Source of the DNA: a virus | Reading direction: 5' to 3' (one strand) | Length of the DNA: 64,000 nucleotides | Virus record (IMG/VR): IMGVR_UViG_3300042261_001312 | Location: 186,001 to 250,000 of that record | Shown: piece after piece, positions 52,240 to 60,028 of the stretch | How positions within the stretch are numbered: the first letter of the stretch is position 1 | Layout: each line of letters opens with the position of its first letter | Position numbers and translations under genes: made by a program | The notes under the pieces: generated by a model | Database searches by the model: none | What the model saw: only the letters and a program-made list of their open reading frames with translations | What the model was told of the DNA's origin: nothing

Positions 52240-53281
52240 TATTATTCAAAATATTTTTGGCGATGTTAATGGTCTTAATGTATCTGAGCAATTGCAAGTA
52301 AATTGCCCACGTTGTCAGGAAAGAGATGGATTGCGACATCCTGATGGTAAATATAACCTTGAGATTAACACACGTAGAAGACTTTATCGTTGTTGGCGTT
52401 GTGATGAACCAAAGTTTAGTGGTTCATTGGGTAGATTAATCAGAATGTTAGGTTCGAATGCTGATTATGAGATTTATAAATCATATGCAGGAATTCTTAC
52501 TGATTATGAATATAGTGAAGATGAAAAAGAATATGTTCAAGTAAAATTACCAGAAGAAATGATTTTATTTTCACAAATGGAAGCAGGAAATTTACAACAT
52601 TTCGAAGCATATAATTATTTAGTGAATGAAAGAAAAATATCAAGGGATATTATTTTAAAATATCGGCTTGGTTTTTGTACTACTGGAAGATATGCAAATA
52701 GAATAATTATACCATCCTACGATATGAATGGGGAAGTTAATTATTTTGTTGCCAGAACTTATGACCCCAAGGAAAAAAAGAGAAAATATGATAATCCTAA
52801 ATCAGATAAAGATGTAATCATATTTAACGAAGGATTTATTAATTGGGATTCTACTGTATATTTAGTTGAAGGTGTGACTGATATGTTTTCACTTCCAAAT
52901 GCTATTCCAATGCTTGGAAAAACCATATCTTCCACGTTGTATATGAAATTGAAGAAAATGATGCCAGATGTCGTCATTTTGTTAGACCCTGACGCTTATA
53001 AAAATAGTATTGAATTGTTTTACAAATTGCAAACTATTTATGTTGGCTGTGAGGAAAAAGTTAAAATTGTCAAACTACCAACAACTGAAGATATTGATGA
53101 ACTTCGTAGAAATCAAGGTATTGAGGAAGTTATTAAGTCATTATATACTGCAAGAGGTTTGACAATAGATGATTACTTTATTAATAAGTTACGAAAACCC
53201 TATGAATATAAACGAGGAGGATTTGATTCTAGTTCCAAAGATTATGAATGGAAATCGGGAAGCACAAGAAGTTTTTTATAA
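52208..53281 (+). CDS. Toprim DNA primase (DnaG/T7-type), 357 aa
   Basis: An N-terminal zinc site has CPRC (about residues 32-35) and CWRC (about 58-61). The toprim motifs are VYLVEGVTDMF (Glu) and VILLDPDAYKN (DPD). This is the layout of small phage primases that make RNA primers at the fork. No helicase domain is fused. It overlaps the upstream endonuclease gene and the downstream sigma gene (80 nt). The start at 52208 is supported because the zinc site follows within the normal distance. Confidence 0.9.
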   Translation: MGNIQGLEFHSIIQNIFGDVNGLNVSEQLQVNCPRCQERDGLRHPDGKYNLEINTRRRLYRCWRCDEPKFSGSLGRLIRMLGSNADYEIYKSYAGILTDYEYSEDEKEYVQVKLPEEMILFSQMEAGNLQHFEAYNYLVNERKISRDIILKYRLGFCTTGRYANRIIIPSYDMNGEVNYFVARTYDPKEKKRKYDNPKSDKDVIIFNEGFINWDSTVYLVEGVTDMFSLPNAIPMLGKTISSTLYMKLKKMMPDVVILLDPDAYKNSIELFYKLQTIYVGCEEKVKIVKLPTTEDIDELRRNQGIEEVIKSLYTARGLTIDDYFINKLRKPYEYKRGGFDSSSKDYEWKSGSTRSFL

Positions 53282-53831
53282 AAAATACCAAAAAACAGTA
53301 AAAGATTATTTAAAACATAGTTTTCCAAAATATAGTGTCGATGATATTGATGATTGTGTGTCATCAATTTTAATTAAAGTGTTTGATAGTTTGCATTTAT
53401 ATGATTCAGAAAAATCAAGTGTTAAAACTTGGATTCTATCTATAGCAAAACATTATATGATTGATTTGAATAGAAAAAATTCAACTAAATTAACATCATT
53501 CGCAAACACTATAACTACGACAGATACCGCATTCACTGATTATCAAACCACTACAAGTGTATGTAATACTGCTTTTTTATCAAATGCTATAAGTAGTTAT
53601 CAAACGTTTACCACTTGCAGCACAGATTTTGAAAACTGTAGTTCAATTAAATATATTACCTCACAATTAACCCCACAAGAATATACTTTATTGGATATGA
53701 AGTATGTTCAAGGCTATAACTATAATGAAATTGGAAAAGAATTTCAATTAACAAGTAGCACTGTGAGTAATAAGATTAACTATATAAAAACAAAATTGAA
53801 GAAGAATATACAAGAAGAAATATATGATTAA
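53202..53831 (+). CDS. ECF-type sigma factor, 209 aa
   Basis: The ATG at 53202 gives MNINEEDLILVPKIMNGNREAQEVFYKKY, the start of sigma region 2; an earlier start is unnecessary. Region 2 continues with DIDDCVSSILIKVFDSLHLYD and SSVKTWILSIAKHYMIDLNRK (residues about 45-95). Region 4 is LTPQEYTLLDMKYVQGYNYNEIGKEFQLTSSTVSNKINYIKTKLKKN (in parts), with a clear HTH. A Thr/Ser/Asn-rich linker joins the two. The gene begins 80 nt inside the primase gene. It is a good candidate for the phage late sigma that reads GTATTTATA, like T4 gp55 for TATAAATA. Confidence 0.9.
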   Translation: MNINEEDLILVPKIMNGNREAQEVFYKKYQKTVKDYLKHSFPKYSVDDIDDCVSSILIKVFDSLHLYDSEKSSVKTWILSIAKHYMIDLNRKNSTKLTSFANTITTTDTAFTDYQTTTSVCNTAFLSNAISSYQTFTTCSTDFENCSSIKYITSQLTPQEYTLLDMKYVQGYNYNEIGKEFQLTSSTVSNKINYIKTKLKKNIQEEIYD

Positions 53832-53843
53832 CAAGTTATTATC

Positions 53844-53883
53844 AAAAAAATGCACTATTATCTTTGGATTGATAATAGTGCAT
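53844..53883 (-). terminator. Terminator for Hsp20 (minus strand), possibly bidirectional
   Basis: A 13-bp perfect stem (ATGCACTATTATC at 53850-53862 with its complement at 53871-53883). The A-run at 53844-53850 gives a T-run for leftward transcription. It lies between the convergent sigma and Hsp20 genes; no T-run is present for the + strand. Confidence 0.85.
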
Positions 53884-53902
53884 GATAGGACTTTAACTTT
53901 TA

Positions 53903-54322
53903 TTACTTAATCTCAATCATCTTCTTTTCTAATTTTAATGGTTCTTTTTTTGGTATTGTTACGGTTAGTACTCCATCAGTGAATGATGCTATAATATTTT
54001 CTTTATCTACAGTTTCTGGAAGTTTGAATGATCTTTTGTATATGCCCGTAAAAGATTCTTTGCGATTATATTTCAAATCTTTTACTTCTTTTCGTTCTGC
54101 AGTTATTGTTAGTAAATCATCGTCTACTTCAATGGCTGTATCTTCTTTCTTAACGCCAGCCAACATCATATCAACAACGAATTCATTATCGTTTTCAATG
54201 ATATCATGTATTGGCACAAAAGTGTCTTTTGTTGATGGAATAATTGAATTAATTTCGAATAAATCATCAAAAAGGTCGGTAAATAATTTTACTTGCGGGT
54301 TTGTACGTCTAATTGCTAACAT
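53903..54322 (-). CDS. Small heat-shock protein (Hsp20, alpha-crystallin domain), 139 aa
   Basis: The alpha-crystallin domain runs about residues 45-135 with the hallmarks FVVDMMLAGVKKEDTAIEVDDDLLTITAER and DGVLTVTIPKKEP. The C-terminal LEKKMIEIK supplies an I-x-I-like anchor. The short N-terminal arm starts MLAIRRTNPQVKLF. ATP-independent holdase, likely protecting phage or host proteins during infection. It is the only minus-strand gene in the window and has its own host-type promoter and terminator, so it looks acquired as a unit. Confidence 0.93.
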   Translation of the reverse strand: MLAIRRTNPQVKLFTDLFDDLFEINSIIPSTKDTFVPIHDIIENDNEFVVDMMLAGVKKEDTAIEVDDDLLTITAERKEVKDLKYNRKESFTGIYKRSFKLPETVDKENIIASFTDGVLTVTIPKKEPLKLEKKMIEIK

Positions 54323-54397
54323 ATCTTTTAAGTTTTAAATATAATTGTTATTTTTACACCATATATTACGAAAATTATACCAATATGTTGATGATGA

Positions 54398-54426
54398 CAA
54401 AACTACGGTTTAAATTATTAAAACAA
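54398..54426 (-). promoter_or_regulatory. Host-type Bacteroidota promoter of Hsp20 (TTG-N18-TAGTTTTG)
   Basis: On the minus strand TTG (54426-54424) and TAGTTTTG (54405-54398) are 18 nt apart; the -7 box ends about 75 nt before the Hsp20 ATG. Confidence 0.6.
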
Positions 54427-54490
54427 TGAAAATATTTTAAATATTTATGACTTTTTGTCATAGTTTACATTTTTTTATGTAATTTTGAAT

Positions 54491-54499
54491 GTATTTATA
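54491..54499 (+). promoter_or_regulatory. Putative late promoter motif GTATTTATA
   Basis: Exact motif 22 nt before the ATG at 54522. Confidence 0.62.
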
Positions 54500-54521
54500 A
54501 TTGTAAGTGATTTATGTTAGT

Positions 54522-56213
54522 ATGGAAAATTTAAAATCTTATTTTCTTGATGATAAAAATGGTGCACATAAAAGAGAATCATTTTTAATCAAATATCATT
54601 CAGACCTATTGAATGATATTTTAAATTATAAAATTAACCTAAATAAAAATTATCCGTTAATTCAAAAAATATATAATTATATTTTCGCTTTGAATGAAGT
54701 TCCAAAATGTTATTGCGGTAATGAAGTCAAATTTAATGAAACTATAAATAAAGGATATAGAAAATATTGTTCAACTAAATGCGGTAGAAATGATCCTTTA
54801 GTTAAAGATAAAATAAGAAAAACGAATTTTGAAAAATATGGTGTAGATGCTCCATTACAATCAAAATTAATACAAGATAAACAAAAAGAGACGAACATAA
54901 AAAAATATGGTGTTGAAAATCCACAAAAAAATAGTATAATTAAAAATAAAACCAAACAGACAAACATAAAAAAATATGGTGTCGAGAATCCATTCCAATC
55001 AGAAATAATTAAAGATAAAATAAAACAAACAAATTTAAAAAAATATAATGTTGAAAACGTATCTAAACTGACGGCAATTAAAGAAAAAAAGAAAGAAACA
55101 TCAAGAATTAATTATGGTCAGGATTATTATACACAAACTAATGAATATAAAAAAAGACAAGCAAATACTTTTCTAAAAAAAATAAATAATTTAGATATTT
55201 CTGTTTTTGATTTAGATAATTTAATTTTTTTAGTGAAAAATCATTGTGAAAAGCATGAAGAATTTTTAATTAAAAAAGATACACTATATAATAGGTATTT
55301 TGTTTCTAAGCAAAATAATATTTGTACTGAATGTTTACCACCAGAAAGAACGCATGATTCAAATATTTTCAATGAAATAAAAAAATTTTTATTGAAATAT
55401 AATATAAATTTCATTGAAAATGATAGAAATGTTGTTAAGCCATATGAAATTGATTTATATTTGCCTGACCATAATTTTGGAATTGAAATAAATGGTTCTT
55501 ATTATCATTCCGATTTTTATAAAACCCCCAATTATCATCAAAATAAAACATTATTGGCTAGAAAACATAATATTTTTATATTTCATCTTTGGGATTTTGA
55601 TTATTATAATAACAAAAACTTGATTTTATCAATGCTGTTAAGTAAATTATCTTTAATTGAAAATAAAATATATGCAAGAAATACGAAAATTCGTGAAATT
55701 GAAGATAACGTCTGTAAAGAATTTTTAAATAAAAACCACATTCAAAAATGGTGCGTTTCACGATATCGTTATGGGTTGTATTGCGATAATAAACTAATTA
55801 GTGTCATGACATTTGGAAAATTGCGAAATAATTTAAATAGTGCTGGGAAAGAAGGTCAATTTGAATTATTACGTTTTTGTTCAGAACAAAATATGACCAT
55901 TGTTGGTGGTGCACAAAAATTATTAAACTTTTTTGAAAAAAACCATAATGTTACGAAAATTATATCATATTCAAATAATGACATCAGTAATGGTAATTTA
56001 TATAAAATTTTGGGATTTGATTTAATTAAAGAAACTAAACCAACATATTGGTGGATTAAACATATGGTAAAATACAATAGATATAACTTCAGGAAGGATA
56101 GATTAATTCAAGACGGTTTTGATGCCAATAAAACTGAAGATGAAATTATGAAAGAACGTGGATATTTAAAAGTATATAATTCAGGGAATCAACTTTACGA
56201 AAAACTCTTGTAA
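54522..56213 (+). CDS. Free-standing homing-type endonuclease with KYGVENP repeats and Vsr-like domain, 563 aa
   Basis: I use the ATG at 54522; a GTG five codons upstream is possible. A Cys-rich N-terminal segment (KCYCGNEVKF, YCSTKCGRND) is followed by four or five repeats of N-x-x-KYGVENP-x-x-S/N plus charged residues, each of ~25 aa, as in DUF7487-type phage endonucleases. A Vsr/EDxHD-like nuclease follows (YEIDLYLPDHNFGIEINGSYYH, then IFHLWDFD). The last ~150 residues look like another domain, with YRYGLYCDNKLISVMTFGKLR. Probably a homing enzyme acting near this locus; its target is not evident. Confidence 0.8.
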   Translation: MENLKSYFLDDKNGAHKRESFLIKYHSDLLNDILNYKINLNKNYPLIQKIYNYIFALNEVPKCYCGNEVKFNETINKGYRKYCSTKCGRNDPLVKDKIRKTNFEKYGVDAPLQSKLIQDKQKETNIKKYGVENPQKNSIIKNKTKQTNIKKYGVENPFQSEIIKDKIKQTNLKKYNVENVSKLTAIKEKKKETSRINYGQDYYTQTNEYKKRQANTFLKKINNLDISVFDLDNLIFLVKNHCEKHEEFLIKKDTLYNRYFVSKQNNICTECLPPERTHDSNIFNEIKKFLLKYNINFIENDRNVVKPYEIDLYLPDHNFGIEINGSYYHSDFYKTPNYHQNKTLLARKHNIFIFHLWDFDYYNNKNLILSMLLSKLSLIENKIYARNTKIREIEDNVCKEFLNKNHIQKWCVSRYRYGLYCDNKLISVMTFGKLRNNLNSAGKEGQFELLRFCSEQNMTIVGGAQKLLNFFEKNHNVTKIISYSNNDISNGNLYKILGFDLIKETKPTYWWIKHMVKYNRYNFRKDRLIQDGFDANKTEDEIMKERGYLKVYNSGNQLYEKLL

Positions 56214-56238
56214 TTTTAATTGGTTTTTCATATATTTG
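56208..56238 (+). promoter_or_regulatory. Host-type Bacteroidota promoter of the SbcCD fusion (TTG-N20-TATATTTG)
   Basis: TTG 56208-56210 and TATATTTG 56231-56238 are 20 nt apart, and the box ends 19 nt before the ATG at 56258. The TTG lies in the end of the upstream gene. Confidence 0.65.
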
Positions 56239-56257
56239 CATACCAAATAACATTAAA

Positions 56258-59200
56258 ATGAATATTAATAAGATATGCCATTTGGCAGACATCCACATCC
56301 GAAAAACACCTACTCGTAATGAAGAATACCAATTGGTATTCAATAATTTGTTAAAATCATTGAGTAAAAATAAACCAGATAGAATTGTAATTGTTGGCGA
56401 TTTGGTTCATGACTACCTTGATTTACAGGGGGAACAATTAATATTGGCTTCAGATTTTTTAAATGAATTGGCTGAGATTGCACCTGTTCGAATCACAAGA
56501 GGAAATCACGATTGTAGAAAAAAAACCCTGAATAGAGTTGATAGTGTTAAAGCAATTGTCGAAACACTACACAATCCAAAAGTTATTTATTATGATACAT
56601 CAGATGTTTATTATGATGATAATGTTGCTTGGATGGTTTGGCATCATGGAGACTCAAAAGGGAATCCTTGGAAGACGAAAGAAGGTAAAATTTATGAAAA
56701 ATTAAGAACAACTTCTCAACAGTATATTTCAATTGATTTATTTCATGATCCAATTAGTGGCTATTTGACTACTGGTGGTCTTGAAATGAAAAGCAAGTCA
56801 TATTACCAAGCATCTGATTTTAAGGGTGATTTGTCATTCTTTGGGGATATTCATAGAATGCAATACATGAATAAGGCAAAAACCAAAGCATATTGTGGGT
56901 CACTTATTGCACAAGACGTTAGTGAAGGTGATGATAACTTTCATGGATATTTATTGTGGGACATAACAACAAAAACGGCAGAAGAAATACCAATTGATAA
57001 TGATTGGTCTTATAAAAACGTGAGAATTACACCATACACTGACTTCGATGACTTGGATTTTGAAATTGGAAATCCGACAAAGCATATGAAGGTTAGGTTT
57101 CTCTGGGGTACATTACCTCAAACAAGAACAAAAGATAATGAAAGAAAATTAGCGATTTATCTCAAATCAAAATATGATAATGTAACAATTTCACATAAGA
57201 ATCAATTCATTGAAAGTGAGAAAATCGATGTTAATGAGAACATCACAATTCAAAACATTGAAGACAAAGCGGTTCAACATGAAATTTTCAAAGAATACCT
57301 AACCAAAATAGGTTCAAGTGAAGAAGTAATTAATGATGTTATTGCACTTGACGAAGAAATTTTAAATGAAATTGAATTTGATGATATTGCTAGTATTGAA
57401 TGGAATGTAGTTAAATTTGGAGGTAAGAATTTCATGTCATATGAAACACTTGATATTGATTGGCGTGATAATGACGGATTGTATCAAATAACTGGAATGA
57501 ATACTGCAGGAAAGACCACAATAATGAAGTTATTATCATATATTTTGTTCAGCAAGACATTGGAAACCGAAACAAGAGTTAAATATGGTGATATGCGTTT
57601 TGTTAACAACCGAAATGGTGCAGACTATTGTGAAGGTTATCTTGTATTAGAAGCAGGTGGTGAATATTACGGTATTAAGAAAAGAACTGAAATTGAAAAA
57701 AATAGGTCTGGTGAAATAAAAGGTGCGCCTACTACATTGAATTATTATCTACTTTCCAATCCAGACGAAGCAATGGATGAAAAAACATCGTTGGATGTAT
57801 TGGTTGAAGACCGTAAGTATAAAACGCAGAAGAAAATTGAATCTATTATTGGGTCATATGATAATTTCATGCGTATTGTAATGACGACATCTGATACGCT
57901 AAACAGAATATTATCAAACGATATGGCTGTTTTCATCGATTCAATTCTCTTTGATAGCGGATGTGATATATTCGATAAAAAACTCGAAGGATTGAAAGCA
58001 TATCAAAAACGAGTTAATGAGAAATCAAGGGTGAGTTGTAATGTTGAATTCACCACGACTGAAAATGCTACATTAAAACAAGAAATCCGTGTTCTCAAAG
58101 GTGAAATTACTGAAATTGAAACAACAAAGTTACCAGACATTCAAATAAGAATTTCCAAAGGCAGAAAATATGTTGAAGATTTAACGAAGAAACTCTTTAA
58201 AATTGATGCCGAAATTTATAATTTGGATATTGATGCCACAAAAGGATTGATTGAACGACATAATGGTATTATTGATGATTTTAAGGCACGTAAGAGCGTT
58301 TTAGAGACAAGCATTCTTGCTTTGAGGGAAACGTATGACGAAGAGAAATTAAATGCTCTAATCGCAAAAAAAGACACTCACAAGACAAATGAGTACTCAA
58401 TGAAGATGAAGATTAAAGAGCATGAACAAACCAAAAGAAATCATGAACATTCAATCGAAATATTAAATGGTGACATTTTTAGATTAAAAAAACAAGGCAC
58501 TGAATATAAGGAAGAAATTATCAAATTAAAAAACAGCAAGACTTGTCCTACTTGTGGTCAGTTATTAACTGCAGATCATAGAAAACATATTGACGATAAA
58601 ATAAAAGAAATCGAAGGTCAAATGTTTCCAATTGCAGACCAAATAAAGGACATTCAAAATGTAAAAATAAAAGAACAACAAGATATTATTGATAGTACTG
58701 TTAAGGAAATCGATAAAATTAAAAAGGATATTGATGATAAGTCATTGGAAATGGAAGGCGTTCTTACCGAAATAGGCGTTCTTACAAACGACAAGAATGA
58801 TGTGGATAGACGAAAGGAATTGATGATTGAGTATGACCAAATCCCAACAAAAATCCAAAACGAAGAATTGAAAATCAGTATACATCAACAAAAAATTGAT
58901 AATCACGACAATAGTCTGAAGCAAATCGAAGAGAATCAAAGGATTGAAAAAGGTATTACTGCCGCTAAATTAAAATTGAAAGAACTTGAAGATGAAGAGA
59001 GCGATGAAAAAGAAAATGTCTACATCAAGAAAACAGGTGTTGCTGAAAAAGAATTGAAAATTAAGAATAATGAAATTCTTATTGCCGAATTCAAAATACA
59101 GGAGCATCGTGATATGGTTATTAGTCTTTATAAGCAATGTGTACATAGGGATGGGATTCCAAGACAAATGTTGAGCAATTATATTTTACCGAATATCAAC

Positions 59201-59590
59201 ATAACTTTGGAAAATATCTTATCGGTTTCACCATTCAAGGTTTGGTTAGACCCTGTTGATTTAAGACCAAAATTGGTGTATAACGACAGACCTCAAGCAA
59301 TTGTTGATTGTATAAGTGCATCGGGAAAAGAAAGAACTTTTTCAAGTGTTGTGTTAAAATTCGCATTGAATCAGATTAACGTAAAGGCAAAACCTTCAAT
59401 CTTCCTGTTGGACGAAGTTATGGGTAAATTAAGTGAAGAAAGCATTGAAGAGTTCATTGAAATTCTTCAAATGATTAAAGCAAATATGAAAAAAGTACTG
59501 GTCATTGAGCATAATCACGAAATCAATCCAGACTATTTATTAAACGTACAATTGAATGATGATGGAATATCATCAGTAACAATGGAATAA
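56258..59590 (+). CDS. SbcD-SbcC (gp47-gp46, Mre11-Rad50) fusion protein, 1110 aa
   Basis: Residues ~1-385 are an SbcD/Mre11-type metallophosphoesterase: LADIHIRK, GDLVHD, TRGNHD (near 83) and GDIHRM. Residues ~385-1110 are an SbcC/Rad50-type ATPase: Walker A GMNTAGKTT (near 412), long coiled coils with a zinc hook CPTC (near 763), the signature SASGKERTFSS and Walker B IFLLDEV (near 1050). In T4 these are two separate genes, 47 and 46, acting in end resection and recombination-dependent replication. Here one chain carries both enzymes. It is led by a host-type promoter and followed by a 59-aa gene. Confidence 0.93.
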   Translation: MNINKICHLADIHIRKTPTRNEEYQLVFNNLLKSLSKNKPDRIVIVGDLVHDYLDLQGEQLILASDFLNELAEIAPVRITRGNHDCRKKTLNRVDSVKAIVETLHNPKVIYYDTSDVYYDDNVAWMVWHHGDSKGNPWKTKEGKIYEKLRTTSQQYISIDLFHDPISGYLTTGGLEMKSKSYYQASDFKGDLSFFGDIHRMQYMNKAKTKAYCGSLIAQDVSEGDDNFHGYLLWDITTKTAEEIPIDNDWSYKNVRITPYTDFDDLDFEIGNPTKHMKVRFLWGTLPQTRTKDNERKLAIYLKSKYDNVTISHKNQFIESEKIDVNENITIQNIEDKAVQHEIFKEYLTKIGSSEEVINDVIALDEEILNEIEFDDIASIEWNVVKFGGKNFMSYETLDIDWRDNDGLYQITGMNTAGKTTIMKLLSYILFSKTLETETRVKYGDMRFVNNRNGADYCEGYLVLEAGGEYYGIKKRTEIEKNRSGEIKGAPTTLNYYLLSNPDEAMDEKTSLDVLVEDRKYKTQKKIESIIGSYDNFMRIVMTTSDTLNRILSNDMAVFIDSILFDSGCDIFDKKLEGLKAYQKRVNEKSRVSCNVEFTTTENATLKQEIRVLKGEITEIETTKLPDIQIRISKGRKYVEDLTKKLFKIDAEIYNLDIDATKGLIERHNGIIDDFKARKSVLETSILALRETYDEEKLNALIAKKDTHKTNEYSMKMKIKEHEQTKRNHEHSIEILNGDIFRLKKQGTEYKEEIIKLKNSKTCPTCGQLLTADHRKHIDDKIKEIEGQMFPIADQIKDIQNVKIKEQQDIIDSTVKEIDKIKKDIDDKSLEMEGVLTEIGVLTNDKNDVDRRKELMIEYDQIPTKIQNEELKISIHQQKIDNHDNSLKQIEENQRIEKGITAAKLKLKELEDEESDEKENVYIKKTGVAEKELKIKNNEILIAEFKIQEHRDMVISLYKQCVHRDGIPRQMLSNYILPNINITLENILSVSPFKVWLDPVDLRPKLVYNDRPQAIVDCISASGKERTFSSVVLKFALNQINVKAKPSIFLLDEVMGKLSEESIEEFIEILQMIKANMKKVLVIEHNHEINPDYLLNVQLNDDGISSVTME

Positions 59591-59603
59591 TAATTTAAAA
59601 CAT

Positions 59604-59783
59604 ATGATAATGGAAGAAAATGTTGAAAAATCTAAATTAATCAAGGAAGCCTTGATAATAGTGGATGAATTAGGAAAATGCACATTTAATGATGAAGATG
59701 ATTTAATAAAAGTGCAAGATAGGTTGAAAACATTGGCAAGAAAAGCCAAACAACTTAAAAATAATAGATATTGGAAACTATAA
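59604..59783 (+). CDS. Small hypothetical protein, 59 aa
   Basis: Reads MIMEENVEKSKLIKEALIIVD, then ELGKCTFNDEDDLIKVQDRL and a basic C-terminus (RKAKQLKNNRYWKL). It is predicted to be fully helical, with an acidic middle. It lies 13 nt after the SbcCD fusion stop, so it is probably co-transcribed with it. Below the length usually reported by gene finders. No family recognised; a small partner of the nuclease is possible. Confidence 0.5.
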   Translation: MIMEENVEKSKLIKEALIIVDELGKCTFNDEDDLIKVQDRLKTLARKAKQLKNNRYWKL

Positions 59784-59832
59784 TTTATTTTACACATTTT
59801 TGAACAAATCTACACATTTTTATTTTTTTACA

Positions 59833-59841
59833 GTATTTATG
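59833..59841 (+). promoter_or_regulatory. Putative late promoter motif GTATTTATG
   Basis: One mismatch at the last base, 13 nt before the ATG at 59855. Confidence 0.6.
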
Positions 59842-59854
59842 GTAAAAGTTAATT

Positions 59855-60028
59855 ATGAAATTGATATCAATAAGTAAGGCTAGTGTTATTTTGGGTGTTA
59901 CTCCAAAGACTTTAAGAATTTGGGAAAAAGAAGGTAAAATAACTCCAACATATACTCCAAATGGACATAGAAGATATGATATTGACCAAATAAATAAATT
60001 TTATTCGTCAAATAATTTAAAAAAATGA
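59855..60028 (+). CDS. Very small MerR-type helix-turn-helix protein, 57 aa
   Basis: Reads MKLISISKASVILGVTPKTL, then RIWEKEGKITPTYTPNGHRRYD: a MerR/excisionase-like winged HTH identical in layout to the N-terminal domain of IS607-type resolvases, including the TPNGHRRY wing. No catalytic serine domain follows; instead an ATGA overlap leads into a GIY-YIG endonuclease gene. It may give DNA-binding specificity or autoregulate the cassette. The gene is backed by a late motif 13 nt upstream. Confidence 0.8.
   Translation: MKLISISKASVILGVTPKTLRIWEKEGKITPTYTPNGHRRYDIDQINKFYSSNNLKK

Noticed and set aside
54323-54490. A short + strand gene in the gap between Hsp20 and the 54522 endonuclease
   Set aside because: No frame with a start codon, reasonable length and leader; the gap holds the Hsp20 promoter and AT-rich spacer only.
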